Assembly: GCF_044466355.1 (NCBI RefSeq)
Contig: NZ_JBITMQ010000023.1
Span: 47,248 to 111,247 of the forward strand
Reading direction: 5' to 3'
Length of the DNA: 64,000 nt
DNA from: Actinophytocola sp044466355
GTDB lineage: Bacteria > Actinomycetota > Actinomycetes > Mycobacteriales > Pseudonocardiaceae
Shown: positions 50,261-59,239 of the stretch, in pieces
How positions within the stretch are numbered: position 1 is the first letter of the stretch
Layout: each line of letters begins with the position of its first letter
Translations under genes and position numbers: made by a program
Notes under the pieces: generated by a model
Told to the model about the DNA's origin: nothing
Database searches by the model: none
What the model saw: only the letters and a program-made list of their open reading frames with translations

Positions 50261-50899
50261 GTGCCCGACCGACATCCGACTCCGATCGGCGCCGCCCGTG
50301 GGCCGGCGTCGCGGACGCCCCTGCGTTCGCAAGCCGAACCGTCGGATGCCGGCGCGACTGAGCCGCTTAACGGCGCCCTGTCCTGGGGCAAGCGCCGTGT
50401 GCTGTTGCTGAACACCACCTTCGAGCCGCTGACCGCTCTTCCGCTGCGCCGCGCGGTGGTGCTGGTGGTCTGCGGGAAGGCCGAGGTGGTGCACGGCGAC
50501 CCGGCCGGGATCGTGCTGCACTCGGCGAGCGACAGCGTTGTGGTCCCGTCCGTGATCCGCCTCTCCAGCTACGTCCGCGTGCCCTACCGGGCGCGGGTGC
50601 CGCTCACGAGAGCCGGGCTGATGCACAGGGACCGGCACCGTTGCGCCTACTGCGGTGGCCGAGCGGAGACCATCGACCACGTGATCCCGCGCAGTCGCGG
50701 CGGCGAGCACACGTGGCAGAACTGTGTGGCGTGTTGCGTGAAGTGCAACCACCGCAAGGCCGACAAGCTGCTCTCCGAGCTGGGCTGGCGGTTGCGGGTG
50801 GTGCCGAGGGCACCGCGCGGGACGCACTGGCGCCTGCTCGCCGGTGTCGTGGACACCGACCCCCAATGGCTGCCTTACCTGGGAGAGCCGGCCGCGTAG
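50261..50899 (+). CDS. HNH endonuclease-domain protein
   Basis: 212 residues from GTG 50261 with GGTGGAGG upstream; alternative longer starts have no codon bias. The first 45 residues are low-complexity. A conserved stretch RRVLLLNTTFEPLTALPLRR is followed by the HNH core: HRDRHRCAYCGGRAETIDHV, IPRSRGGEHTWQNCVACCVK and CNHRKADK, with two CxxC zinc pairs. This protein class is conserved in actinobacteria (Rv2469c in M. tuberculosis, from memory). It cuts or nicks DNA, with target and role unknown. Confidence 0.88.
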   Translation: MPDRHPTPIGAARGPASRTPLRSQAEPSDAGATEPLNGALSWGKRRVLLLNTTFEPLTALPLRRAVVLVVCGKAEVVHGDPAGIVLHSASDSVVVPSVIRLSSYVRVPYRARVPLTRAGLMHRDRHRCAYCGGRAETIDHVIPRSRGGEHTWQNCVACCVKCNHRKADKLLSELGWRLRVVPRAPRGTHWRLLAGVVDTDPQWLPYLGEPAA

Positions 50900-50918
50900 A
50901 CCGGCCCTCCCGCGCGAA

Positions 50919-51158
50919 CTAGGACGCCGTCACCCGAGTGCCGAGCGTGACTCGCGTGCCCCTCGTGACGCGGGTTCCCGCGGTGACGCGCGTGCCTCGG
51001 GTGACCCGGGTGCCACGCGTGACCCTCGTGCCCGCCGTGACGCGCGTTCCCCGCGTGACCCTGGTTCCTCGGGTGACCCTGGTGCCACGGGTGACGCGGG
51101 TGCCCAGCAGCGAGCACTCGTCCGAATGGGTGATGATCGTCGGGGTGGTGGTCTGCAT
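50919..51158 (-). CDS. Repetitive GTRVTx-repeat peptide (79 residues)
   Basis: ATG 51158 has GAGGAG eight bases upstream. A 17-residue leader (MQTTTPTIITHSDECSL, one Cys) is followed by ten 18-bp units at 50929-51108, each encoding LGTRVT or a GTRVT plus one variable residue (R, R, R, A, R, R, A, R, L, then A and terminal S). In this frame, unit-to-unit base changes are almost all silent (AGG, CGC and CGA all give Arg; ACC and ACG both Thr), whereas the other strand swaps Leu and Arg. The minus-strand protein is therefore what selection keeps. No signal peptide or membrane segment. It could be a structural/amyloid-like repeat or a modified peptide precursor; no family is recognised. Confidence 0.7.
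   Translation of the reverse strand: MQTTTPTIITHSDECSLLGTRVTRGTRVTRGTRVTRGTRVTAGTRVTRGTRVTRGTRVTAGTRVTRGTRVTLGTRVTAS
50929..51108. repeat. Ten tandem 18-bp units (minisatellite inside a gene)
   Basis: Unit form on the plus strand is GTGACGCGGGTGCCACGC with substitutions; no unit has a length change. Ten units fill exactly 180 bases. Confidence 0.9.
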
Positions 51159-51460
51159 GACGGGGACTCCTCGGCGATACGGGCACGCAGCGTGCCGGGG
51201 AAGGGACCGCAAGGGCCGTACAGGTGAAAGCTATGAGCTGGAACTGTAATCGACAAGACGTAAAGCGTGATGATGCGATGTCTCTCCGTGAGATGCGGCC
51301 GTTCGCAGTCACCGCTTCATCCCGGGGCATGAACGACTCGGCGCGCACACGGCCCAGCACGGCTACCGGAGTCGCAGTAGTTGATCACTCGATGTGATCT
51401 TGAGCGGTCCTCCGGCTGCCGAGTTCCGCGGTCCGGGCGGCGCTGGGTAGTGTGTCGCGC
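51159..51460. other. Intergenic region with divergent promoters
   Basis: Contains the upstream region of the repeat-peptide gene (minus) and the -10-like TAGTGT (51448-51453) of the next plus-strand gene. No RNA gene or palindrome stands out. Confidence 0.35.
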
Positions 51461-51703
51461 GTGAGCGTCGTGCAGACACTTCTGATCTTCGCGGTGATTC
51501 CGCTGGCCATTTACGGCGTGGTGGCGTTGCTGACGTTGCGGGACAAGTTCGCCAAGGCGCCGCGGTACCGCCCGGGGCAGCCCTGGGAGTACCCGGCGGT
51601 CTGGTGGACCGCCAACCCGGCGGGTGCTGACGCGTCCGCCGTTCCGACCGGTGGCGGCAAGCCGCGCCCCACGGCCAAGGGAGGCGCTCGTGGCAGCTGG
51701 TGA
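51461..51703 (+). CDS. Small single-helix membrane protein
   Basis: 80 residues from GTG 51461, seven bases after a TAGTGT -10-like box. VVQTLLIFAVIPLAIYGVVA is one N-terminal helix; the rest is polar with RYRPGQPWEYPAVWW and a basic end. Overlaps the following gene by 14 bases. Probably forms a pair with it. Confidence 0.72.
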   Translation: MSVVQTLLIFAVIPLAIYGVVALLTLRDKFAKAPRYRPGQPWEYPAVWWTANPAGADASAVPTGGGKPRPTAKGGARGSW

Positions 51704-52187
51704 CGTCGTTCTGCACGGCAAGCCCGGTGACATCGTCGCCGAGGACGTCGAGCACGGGTACGGCGCGGTCGTGACCGCCAGCGGCCGCGTGTCGGTCGCC
51801 AAGGAGTACGAGCCCGCCCAGGCCGAGCTGCCGTTCAGCTCGGTGCAGCTCGCCCGCCTCGATGAGGCCCTGACGCTGTCGGCCCGCACCACGGGCCTCG
51901 GTTTCAGCGTCTACCTCGGCCACCTGGGTGACGACACGCGCGCGACCGCCGAGCAGCTGCACGCCGAGTCCGGCGAGAACGCGCCGTCGGCGGTGCTCGT
52001 CGCCGTGTCCCCCGGCCAGCGCAAGGTCGAGGTCGTGACGGGCGCCGAGTCCACCCGCCGCCTGCCCGACCGCGCCTGCAACCTGGCGGTCATGAGCATG
52101 GTCGCGTCCTTCAAGGAGGGCGACCTGATCGGCGGCCTGGTGAGCGGCCTGCGCATGCTCACCGACCAGGCAGGCGCCAAACACTAG
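51690..52187 (+). CDS. DUF5130-family (TPM-like) protein
   Basis: 165 residues from GTG 51690, with GGGAGG upstream. The sequence LDEALTLSARTTGLGFSVYL, GDDTRATAEQLHAESGENAP, SAVLVAVSPGQRKVEVVTGA and RRLPDRACNLAVMSMV has the TPM-type fold seen in DUF5130 proteins. Not secreted by itself. The preceding small membrane protein may anchor it. Its order before pepN matches the mycobacterial locus (Rv2468c, from memory). Function unknown. Confidence 0.85.
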   Translation: MAAGDVVLHGKPGDIVAEDVEHGYGAVVTASGRVSVAKEYEPAQAELPFSSVQLARLDEALTLSARTTGLGFSVYLGHLGDDTRATAEQLHAESGENAPSAVLVAVSPGQRKVEVVTGAESTRRLPDRACNLAVMSMVASFKEGDLIGGLVSGLRMLTDQAGAKH

Positions 52188-52199
52188 AAGCCAACGAAC

Positions 52200-52231
52200 A
52201 ACGCCGCGCCTCCCTTAGAAGGCGCGGCGTT
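52200..52231 (+). terminator. Intrinsic terminator after the DUF5130 gene
   Basis: AACGCCGCGCC (52200-52210) and GGCGCGGCGTT (52221-52231) form a perfect 11-bp stem with a 10-base loop, followed by TTCG. Good rho-independent form for a high-GC genome. Confidence 0.85.
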
Positions 52232-52253
52232 TTCGCGCCCCCAAACACCGCGA

Positions 52254-52371
52254 GTCGCGTTCTCGGACACAGTGAGTTGTTGGTTTCGTGCGGAAACGGG
52301 ACTGCACGAAACTGACAACTCGGTATGTCGGGGAGCGCGACTCGCGGTGTTCGAGAGCGTGACTCGCGGGG
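52254..52371. repeat. Hairpin cluster with GCGAGTCGCG-type repeats
   Basis: GAGTTGTTGGTTTCGTGC pairs with GCACGAAACTGACAACTC with two mismatches around a 12-base loop. Flanking copies of cgagtcgcg, cgcgactcgcgg and gtgactcgcgg repeat in both orientations. It lies between convergent genes, so part may be a terminator of pepN; the repeats look like a dispersed intergenic element. Confidence 0.5.
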
Positions 52372-54933
52372 TTACTCCTTGTCGAAGGAGCGGGCGGCCA
52401 GGGAGCGGACGATGCCGGCGCGGCCTTCCGAGACCAGACGGCGCAGGGCCGGTGGGTGGGACTCGTCGGCCAGCCACTCGTCGGAGGCCGCCACGGTGTC
52501 CGACGAGACCGCCCACGACGGGTACAGGCCCAGCGCCACCGGCTGTGCCCGCTCGCTGGACCGCCGCGACCACACGTCGGCCACGTCCGCGAAGTACCGC
52601 GACACGTACGGCGCCAGCAGCTCCTTCTGCGTCGGGTGCGAGAAGCCCGCGATGATCGCCTCGTTGACGGCGTTCGGCAGCTCGTCGTCGTGCACGGCCC
52701 GCCGCCACGCCTCCGCCTTGACCTCGGCGGACGGCCGCAGCGCACGCGTGCGCTCCGCCTGCCGCTGCCCGGTCGCCGTCGGGTCGGCCGACAGCATCTC
52801 GGCGACCTCGGCGTCGGTCGCCGCGTCGTGCGCCACCAGCGCCTGCAGCAGCCGCCACCTCAGGTCCGTGTCCACCACGAGCCCCTTGAGCGGCGCGGAA
52901 CCGTCCAGCCACCCGCGCAGCACGCCCAGCTGGTCGGCCTCCAACCGCGACCCCGTCAGCGAGTTCACGAACGCCAGCTGCTGGTCCGACTCCGTGGCCG
53001 GGTCGGCGGCCAGCGCGAACAGGCGGTCGGTGAACGTCCGCCAGCCGGTCGGCGCCCACGCCGGGTCGGCGTAGGAGTTGATCGCGGTCTGCGCCTGCAG
53101 CAACAGCCGCTGCACCACGCCCACCTCGGTCTCCGCAGGCAGCCCGTGGCACACGAGCGTGACGAAGTCACGCGCCTTCAGTTCGGCCTCGCGGGTCATC
53201 TCCCACGCCGCCGACCAGCACAGCGTGCGGGGCAGCGGCTCGGTGATGTCGCCGATCCGGTCCACGAGCGTCGCGAGCGAGTCCGGGTCGAGCCGCATCG
53301 CGCAGTACGACAGGTCGTCGTCGTTGACCAGCACCAGCTTGCCGCGCGCGACACCCACCAGGTCCGCCACCTCGGTGCGCTCACCGGTGACGTCCAGCTC
53401 CACGCGGTGCGTGCGGACGAGCTTCCCGTCCTGGTCGTCGTACACACCGACGGCGACCCGGTGCGTGCGCAGCTCACCGGCCCCCGGCCGCGCACCGCCC
53501 TGCGTGATCGCGAACGACGTGAACTTCCCGTCCCCGTCGACCTCGAACGACGGGCGCAGCGAGTTCAGGCCGGTCGTCTCCAGCCACTGAGCGCTCCACC
53601 ACGACAGGTCCCGCCCCGACGCCTCCTCCAGCGCCGCGAGCAGGTCGGCGAGCGTCGCGTTGCCCCACGCGTGCTTGGCGAAGTACACCCGCAGCCCCGA
53701 CAGGAACTGTTCCTGCCCGACGTACGCGACGAGCTGCTTGAGCACCGAGGCGCCCTTGGCGTAGGTGATGCCGTCGAAGTTGACCTCGACCGCCTGCAGG
53801 TCCGGGATGTCCGCCGCGACCGGGTGCGTCGAGGGCAGCTGGTCCTGCCGGTACGCCCACGACTTCTCGATGTTGGCGAAGGACGTCCACGCGTGCTTGT
53901 ACTCGGTGGCGCCCGCCTGCGCGAGCACCGACGCGAACGTCGCGAACGACTCGTTCAGCCACAGGTCGTTCCACCAGCGCATGGTGACGAGGTCGCCGAA
54001 CCACATGTGCGCCATCTCGTGCAGCACGGTCTCGCAGCGGCGCTCATAGGCGTACCGGGTGACCCTGCTCCGGAACACGTAGTCCTCGAGGAAGGTCACG
54101 CAGCCTGCGTTCTCCATGGCACCCGCGTTGAACTCCGGCACGAAGCACTGGTCGTACTTGCCGAACGGGTAGGTCACCCCGAAGTTGCGGTGGTAGAAGT
54201 CGAAACCCTGCTTGGTCTCGGTGAACAGCCGCTCGGCGTCCATGTGCTCGGCGAGCGAGGAGCGGCAGTAGATGCCGAGCGGGATGGTGCCCCACTCGTC
54301 GGTGTACTCGTCCCGCCACTCCGCGTACGGGCCCGCGACGAGCGCGGTCACGTACGTCGACATCGGCTTCGTCGTCTCGAAGACGTGCCGGACCGCGCCC
54401 TCGGCGGTCTCCTCGCTGGACTCGATGGGCGCGTTCGAGATCACCTTCCAGTCCGCGGGCGCGATGACCGTGAACCGGAACGTCGCCTTCAGGTCGGGCT
54501 GGTCGAAGCAGGTGAACATGCGCTTCGCGTCGGCCGTCTCGAACTGCGTGTACAGGTACACGCCGCCGTCGACCGGGTCGACGAAGCGGTGCAGGCCCTC
54601 ACCGGTGTTCATGTACCGGCATGTCGCGGCGACGGTCAGCTCGTTCTCCTCCGCGAGCGAGGGCAGCGCGATGCCCGTGTCCTCGCGGTAGGCGGACACG
54701 TCGACGGCCGTGCCGTTCAGCGTCGCGTTCTCCACGGACGCGGCGACCAGGTCGATCCAGGAGTCGGCGCCCGCCTCCTTGCTCGCGAATCGCACGGTCG
54801 TGGTGGACCGGAACGTGGCGTCGCCCGGCTTGCCGCCGCCGTCCGTGAGGTCCAGCTCGACGTCGTAGGAACGGACGTCGAGCAGCGCGGCGCGCCGTTG
54901 TGCTTCGTCACGGGTCAGGTTGGGCGGAGCCAC
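52372..54933 (-). CDS. pepN: Aminopeptidase N (M1 family)
   Basis: 853 residues. The exopeptidase motif GAMEN is at about residue 271 and the zinc site HEMAHMWFGDLVTMRWWNDL at about 308, with the second-Glu region WLNESFATFAS downstream. The C-terminal 450 residues are the helical ERAP1-like domain (for example VNSLTGSRLEADQLGVLRGW). It removes N-terminal residues from peptides in the cytosol. No signal peptide. Same position as pepN in the mycobacterial locus. Confidence 0.95.
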   Translation of the reverse strand: MAPPNLTRDEAQRRAALLDVRSYDVELDLTDGGGKPGDATFRSTTTVRFASKEAGADSWIDLVAASVENATLNGTAVDVSAYREDTGIALPSLAEENELTVAATCRYMNTGEGLHRFVDPVDGGVYLYTQFETADAKRMFTCFDQPDLKATFRFTVIAPADWKVISNAPIESSEETAEGAVRHVFETTKPMSTYVTALVAGPYAEWRDEYTDEWGTIPLGIYCRSSLAEHMDAERLFTETKQGFDFYHRNFGVTYPFGKYDQCFVPEFNAGAMENAGCVTFLEDYVFRSRVTRYAYERRCETVLHEMAHMWFGDLVTMRWWNDLWLNESFATFASVLAQAGATEYKHAWTSFANIEKSWAYRQDQLPSTHPVAADIPDLQAVEVNFDGITYAKGASVLKQLVAYVGQEQFLSGLRVYFAKHAWGNATLADLLAALEEASGRDLSWWSAQWLETTGLNSLRPSFEVDGDGKFTSFAITQGGARPGAGELRTHRVAVGVYDDQDGKLVRTHRVELDVTGERTEVADLVGVARGKLVLVNDDDLSYCAMRLDPDSLATLVDRIGDITEPLPRTLCWSAAWEMTREAELKARDFVTLVCHGLPAETEVGVVQRLLLQAQTAINSYADPAWAPTGWRTFTDRLFALAADPATESDQQLAFVNSLTGSRLEADQLGVLRGWLDGSAPLKGLVVDTDLRWRLLQALVAHDAATDAEVAEMLSADPTATGQRQAERTRALRPSAEVKAEAWRRAVHDDELPNAVNEAIIAGFSHPTQKELLAPYVSRYFADVADVWSRRSSERAQPVALGLYPSWAVSSDTVAASDEWLADESHPPALRRLVSEGRAGIVRSLAARSFDKE

Positions 54934-55062
54934 TGGTCACCTCAGGTCATTGTTCGGTACTGACAATCCTGTTCATCGGCATCCAATCACCCGACGGCAC
55001 GGTTTGGCCCGTCAGGCGTGAAGAACGGGAAGAACTCCTCGTCTTCGTCGGTTGTTCCGGTT

Positions 55063-55677
55063 ATGACTTCCCCCAGCAAGACGAAGATCGACTTCTACTT
55101 CGACCCGTTGTGCCCGTTTGCCTGGATCACCTCCAGGTGGATTCTCGAAGTGGAGCAGCAGCGCGACGTCGACCTCCGGTTCCGCGTGATGAGCCTGTCC
55201 GTGCTCAACGAGGGCCGCGACCTGCCCGAGGACTACCGCAGGATGCTGGACAACGGGTGGGGGCCCGTGCGCGTCGCGATCGCCGCCGCGCAGCAGCACG
55301 GTGAGGAGGTCCTGCGCGACCTGTACACCGCGATGGGTACCCGGATCCACAACCAGGGCAACCAGGATCTCGACGTGGTCATCGCGGAGGCGCTCGCCGA
55401 GGTGGGTCTGCCCGCCGCGCTCGCCGAGGCCGCGCACACGAGCGACAACGACGAGGCGCTGCGCAAGAGCCACCACGAGGGCATGGATCCGGTCGGCGAG
55501 GACGTCGGCACCCCGACGATCCACGTGAACGGCGTCGCGTTCTTCGGTCCGGTGCTGACCTCCATACCGCGCGGCGAGGACGCGCTCAAGGTGTTCGACG
55601 GCACAGTCGCGCTGGCGAGTTTCCCCAACTTCTTCGAGCTCAAGCGCACCAGGACCGGCGATCTGTCCTTCGACTGA
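55063..55677 (+). CDS. Mycothiol-dependent nitroreductase Rv2466c-like (DsbA/thioredoxin-fold)
   Basis: 204 residues from ATG 55063. The sequence DPLCPFAWITSRWILEVEQQ, FRVMSLSVLNEGRDLPEDYR, WGPVRVAIAAAQQHGEEVL, GTRIHNQGNQDLDVVIAEAL, KSHHEGMDPVGEDVGTPTIH and VNGVAFFGPVLTSIPRGED closely follows Rv2466c, from memory. Where Rv2466c has CPWC, this protein has CPFA, so the second active-site Cys is absent. A monothiol mechanism with mycothiol is then expected. It may reduce nitro-compounds or other electrophiles. Confidence 0.9.
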   Translation: MTSPSKTKIDFYFDPLCPFAWITSRWILEVEQQRDVDLRFRVMSLSVLNEGRDLPEDYRRMLDNGWGPVRVAIAAAQQHGEEVLRDLYTAMGTRIHNQGNQDLDVVIAEALAEVGLPAALAEAAHTSDNDEALRKSHHEGMDPVGEDVGTPTIHVNGVAFFGPVLTSIPRGEDALKVFDGTVALASFPNFFELKRTRTGDLSFD

Positions 55678-55740
55678 CCGCACCGGGATGTGACAGGCTG
55701 GGGGGCGACTCCCGTTTACGCGTCACATCACGGAGGACCG

Positions 55741-57162
55741 ATGGCCGCCCCTACCGTCAGCACCGCTCATTTCGTCAACGGCTCGTTCACCGAGAGCGAC
55801 GGCGAGCGGATCGACGTCATCAACCCGGCGACGGAAGAGGTCATCGCATCGGTGCCGTCGGGTACCCAGAGCAACGCCGACGCGGCGGTGCAGGCTGCCG
55901 CGTCGGCCTTCGAGGCGTGGGCGGCGACCCCGCTGACCGACCGCGTCGCCGCGGTCCGGCGCATCAACGATGGCCTGAAGGCCCGTGCGGACGAGCTGGC
56001 CGCCACGATCACGGCCGAGGTCGGCACGCCGATCACGTTCGCGCAGAAGGTGCAGGTCACGAACCCGGTCGGGATCACGGCCGGGGTGCTGGCGGAGGTC
56101 GAGGCAGGCGCGCTCGACCCGGTGACGTTCGGCAACTCCACGGTCGTGCGTGAGCCGATCGGTGTCGTCGGCGCGATCACCCCGTGGAACTTCCCGCTGC
56201 AGCAGATGGTCGCCAAGGTGACGCCGGCGCTGGTCGCGGGCAACACGGTGGTGCTCAAGCCCAGCGAGATCGCGCCGCTGACCGCCGGCCTGCTGGCCGC
56301 GATCATCGAGGAGGCCGGGCTCCCGGCGGGCGTGTTCAACATGGTGCACGGCACGGGCCCGGTGGTGGGGGAGGCGCTGGCCGCGCACCCGCTCGTCGAC
56401 ATGATCTCGTTCACCGGCTCCACCCGCGCGGGCCGCCGGGTGGCCGCCGTCGGCGCCGAGACGATCAAGAAGATCGCGCTGGAGCTGGGCGGGAAGTCCG
56501 CGTCGGTGGTGCTCGACGACGCCGACCTGGTCCGCGCGGTCAAGATCACCGTCGCGAACGGCTACATGAACAACGGCCAGGCCTGCAGCGCGCTCACCCG
56601 CCTGCTGGTGCCCGCGGACCGACACGACGAGGCGGTCGAGGTGGCCGCCGCGGCCGCCGCGAAGTACGTCCCCGGCGACCCGGCACTGGAGTCGACCCGC
56701 ATCGGCCCGTCGGTGTCGGCGGCGCAGCGTGACCGGGTGATCGGCTACATCCGCACGGGCATCGAGGAGGGCGCGACGTTGGCGGCCGGTGGCCCCGAGC
56801 CCGTCGAGGGCCGTGGCTACTTCGTGCGCCCGACGGTCTTCGGCAACGTCAGGCCGGACATGACGATCGCGCAGGAGGAGATCTTCGGCCCGGTCCTGGC
56901 GGTGCTCCCGTACACCGATGACGACGACGCCGTGCGCATCGCGAACGGCACCCAGTACGGCCTGGCAGCCGGTGTTTTCGGCGGTGACGCCGACCGCGCC
57001 CGTGCCGTCGCGGGCCGCCTGCGTGCGGGCCAGGTCGACATCAACGGCGCCGCGTTCAACACCAGGGCCCCGTTCGGTGGCTTCAAGCAGTCCGGCAACG
57101 GCCGCGAGTTCGGCCGCTACGGGCTGGAGGAGTTCACCGAGCTGAAGTCCATCCAGGCCTAG
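55741..57162 (+). CDS. Aldehyde dehydrogenase
   Basis: 473 residues from ATG 55741 with GGAGG five bases upstream. Conserved ALDH parts: GVVGAITPWNFPLQQMVAKV, VVLKPSEIAPLTAG, SFTGSTRAGRRVAA, LELGGKSASVVLDDAD with the catalytic Glu, NNGQACSALTRLLVP with the nucleophile Cys, and QEEIFGPVLAVLPY. NAD(P)-dependent oxidation of an aldehyde to the acid in the cytosol. Nothing nearby names the substrate. Confidence 0.93.
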   Translation: MAAPTVSTAHFVNGSFTESDGERIDVINPATEEVIASVPSGTQSNADAAVQAAASAFEAWAATPLTDRVAAVRRINDGLKARADELAATITAEVGTPITFAQKVQVTNPVGITAGVLAEVEAGALDPVTFGNSTVVREPIGVVGAITPWNFPLQQMVAKVTPALVAGNTVVLKPSEIAPLTAGLLAAIIEEAGLPAGVFNMVHGTGPVVGEALAAHPLVDMISFTGSTRAGRRVAAVGAETIKKIALELGGKSASVVLDDADLVRAVKITVANGYMNNGQACSALTRLLVPADRHDEAVEVAAAAAAKYVPGDPALESTRIGPSVSAAQRDRVIGYIRTGIEEGATLAAGGPEPVEGRGYFVRPTVFGNVRPDMTIAQEEIFGPVLAVLPYTDDDDAVRIANGTQYGLAAGVFGGDADRARAVAGRLRAGQVDINGAAFNTRAPFGGFKQSGNGREFGRYGLEEFTELKSIQA

Positions 57163-57281
57163 TGTCCCGCTGAGCGGCGTTGCCGATCCACCCAGGTACA
57201 ACCCGGTACGAGGGAGGATCGGCGCCTTGCCAGCGGAAACCTGGATCCGCCGATAAGCGCACCAGCTTCCGACTCGCGACC

Positions 57282-57980
57282 CTAGCGGCGGCCGCGCGCC
57301 AGCTCGTTGCGCTGGCGCCGCACGAACTCCGCGTCGACCGGATCTCCGTGCCCCGGCACCACCACGGTGGGCCGCAGGTCGAGGATCCGGTCGAGCGCGG
57401 CGGGCCAGTTCGGCACGTTCGAGTCCGGTCCGACGGACGGCGGCGCGCCCTGCTCGACCAGGTCGCCCGCGAACACCACGTCGACGTCCGGCACGTGCAC
57501 GAACAGGTCGTGGTCGGTGTGCGCCTGCCCGGGGTGGATCAGCGTCACGGTGCGCCCGCCCAGGTCGAGCAGCACCTGCGAGGTGATCACCTCGGTCGGC
57601 GCGACCAGCTGCGCCGACGCGAGCCGTTCCGCCTGCTCCGCCTTGCCCTCCGAACGGTACTTCGCCGACCACACGCGCCGTTGCCGTTCGCCCTCGGCGA
57701 GGATCAGCGCCCGGCACCGCTCGTGGGAGATCACCGACGCGGGCAGGAACGCGGCCGTGCCGAAGAAGTGGTCGAAGTGTGCGTGCGTGATCACCACGGT
57801 CCACGGCAGCGGTGTCACGAACCGCACGGCGGCCGCCATGGACGCGCCGTGCACCTCGTCCGTGCCGGTGTCGATCACCAGGCAGTGCGTGTCACCGACG
57901 ACGAGCCCGAGCGTCTGGTCCAGCTCGACGTAACGGCGCGCGTAGACCCCGTTCGCGACCTCGACCCATCGGCCGCTCAT
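57282..57980 (-). CDS. MBL-fold metallo-hydrolase
   Basis: 232 residues. THAHFDHFFG is the HxHxDH zinc motif; further ligands are in HPGQAHTDHDLFV, VFAGDLVEQG and VVPGHGDPVD. A binuclear-zinc hydrolase. Its start overlaps the end of the ComB-like gene (ATGA), so it acts downstream of it in one operon. Candidate substrates include small thioesters or phosphodiesters. Confidence 0.9.
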   Translation of the reverse strand: MSGRWVEVANGVYARRYVELDQTLGLVVGDTHCLVIDTGTDEVHGASMAAAVRFVTPLPWTVVITHAHFDHFFGTAAFLPASVISHERCRALILAEGERQRRVWSAKYRSEGKAEQAERLASAQLVAPTEVITSQVLLDLGGRTVTLIHPGQAHTDHDLFVHVPDVDVVFAGDLVEQGAPPSVGPDSNVPNWPAALDRILDLRPTVVVPGHGDPVDAEFVRRQRNELARGRR

Positions 57981-58738
57981 GCGGTGAACACGCCGTTCTC
58001 GAGCACCGGCACGACCGTGCTGACGTCCACGTCGCCCGCCAGCTTCACGTCGTCCGCCACACCGGCGGCGACCAGCTCACGTCCGGAGACCGAGTCGGCG
58101 AGCACGTCCGGGACGCGGTCCTGGACCGCCCGGTACGACAGCACCGCGAGCGCCGCCTCCGACGACGGCGCGGCACGCCCGGTCACGGCCGCCGCGACCG
58201 CACCCGCACCGAGAAGGTCCTCGACCGAGGGCCGCAGGGTCTGCTGCGGCCGCCAGCGCTCGCCCGCCGCGATCACGCCGACCGGCCGGTCCCCGGCGAG
58301 CCTGGCCGCCGCGGCCCCCACGGCGGACGCGTTGCGCAGGCAGCCCGCGAGCACGGTGGCACCCGTCTCGGCGGCGGCCGCGGACAGCGTGGCGCCGTTG
58401 GGCGAGGTGATCCCCAGCAGGGTGTCCGGCGGCAGTTCGGTCAACGACGACGGTCGCAACGACCACCCGGACGTCTGCTGCCCGTCGAGTTTCTCCAGGC
58501 CGGTCGGCGTGAGCGTGGCCCCCGCGGCCTTCGCCGCCTCGGCCGCGCGCTCGTCGTGCCACGCCAGCGGTAGGACCCGCGCGCCCCGCCCCAGAGCCAC
58601 GTCGACCGTGGTCGTGAACACCAGCACGTCGACGATGACCAGCACCGCGCAGTGGGGACCGAGCGCACGAACACCGTCCAGGCCCCACTCGACACGAAGG
58701 TCGTAGCCGTCCTGTTCGAAGACCGTCACCGGGCACAT
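57977..58738 (-). CDS. 2-phosphosulfolactate phosphatase (ComB)-like protein
   Basis: 253 residues from ATG 58738 (MCPVTVFEQDGYDLRVEW). ComB family features: VLVIVDVLVFTTTVDVALGR, LLGITSPNGATLSAAAAETG, VLAGCLRNASAVGAAAARLA and VIAAGERWRPQQTLRPSVED. Mg-dependent phosphatase of sulfolactate or related phospho-acids. In organisms without coenzyme M the physiological role is unclear. Diverges from rpiB with 18 bases between starts, so promoters must lie inside one of the coding sequences. Confidence 0.85.
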   Translation of the reverse strand: MCPVTVFEQDGYDLRVEWGLDGVRALGPHCAVLVIVDVLVFTTTVDVALGRGARVLPLAWHDERAAEAAKAAGATLTPTGLEKLDGQQTSGWSLRPSSLTELPPDTLLGITSPNGATLSAAAAETGATVLAGCLRNASAVGAAAARLAGDRPVGVIAAGERWRPQQTLRPSVEDLLGAGAVAAAVTGRAAPSSEAALAVLSYRAVQDRVPDVLADSVSGRELVAAGVADDVKLAGDVDVSTVVPVLENGVFTA

Positions 58739-58756
58739 GCTTCCAGAACTGGCAGA

Positions 58757-59236
<480 letters not shown>

Positions 59237-59239
59237 GCC

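Noticed and set aside
50929..51108. CRISPR array
   Set aside because: The 18-bp units have no spacers between them and sit inside a coding frame; no cas genes are present in the window.
50938..51249. Plus-strand reading of the 18-bp repeats (VTRVPx repeats, 103 residues)
   Set aside because: It lacks a ribosome site, and unit differences change Leu/Arg in this frame, while the minus frame keeps the amino acids. The minus strand is the coding one.
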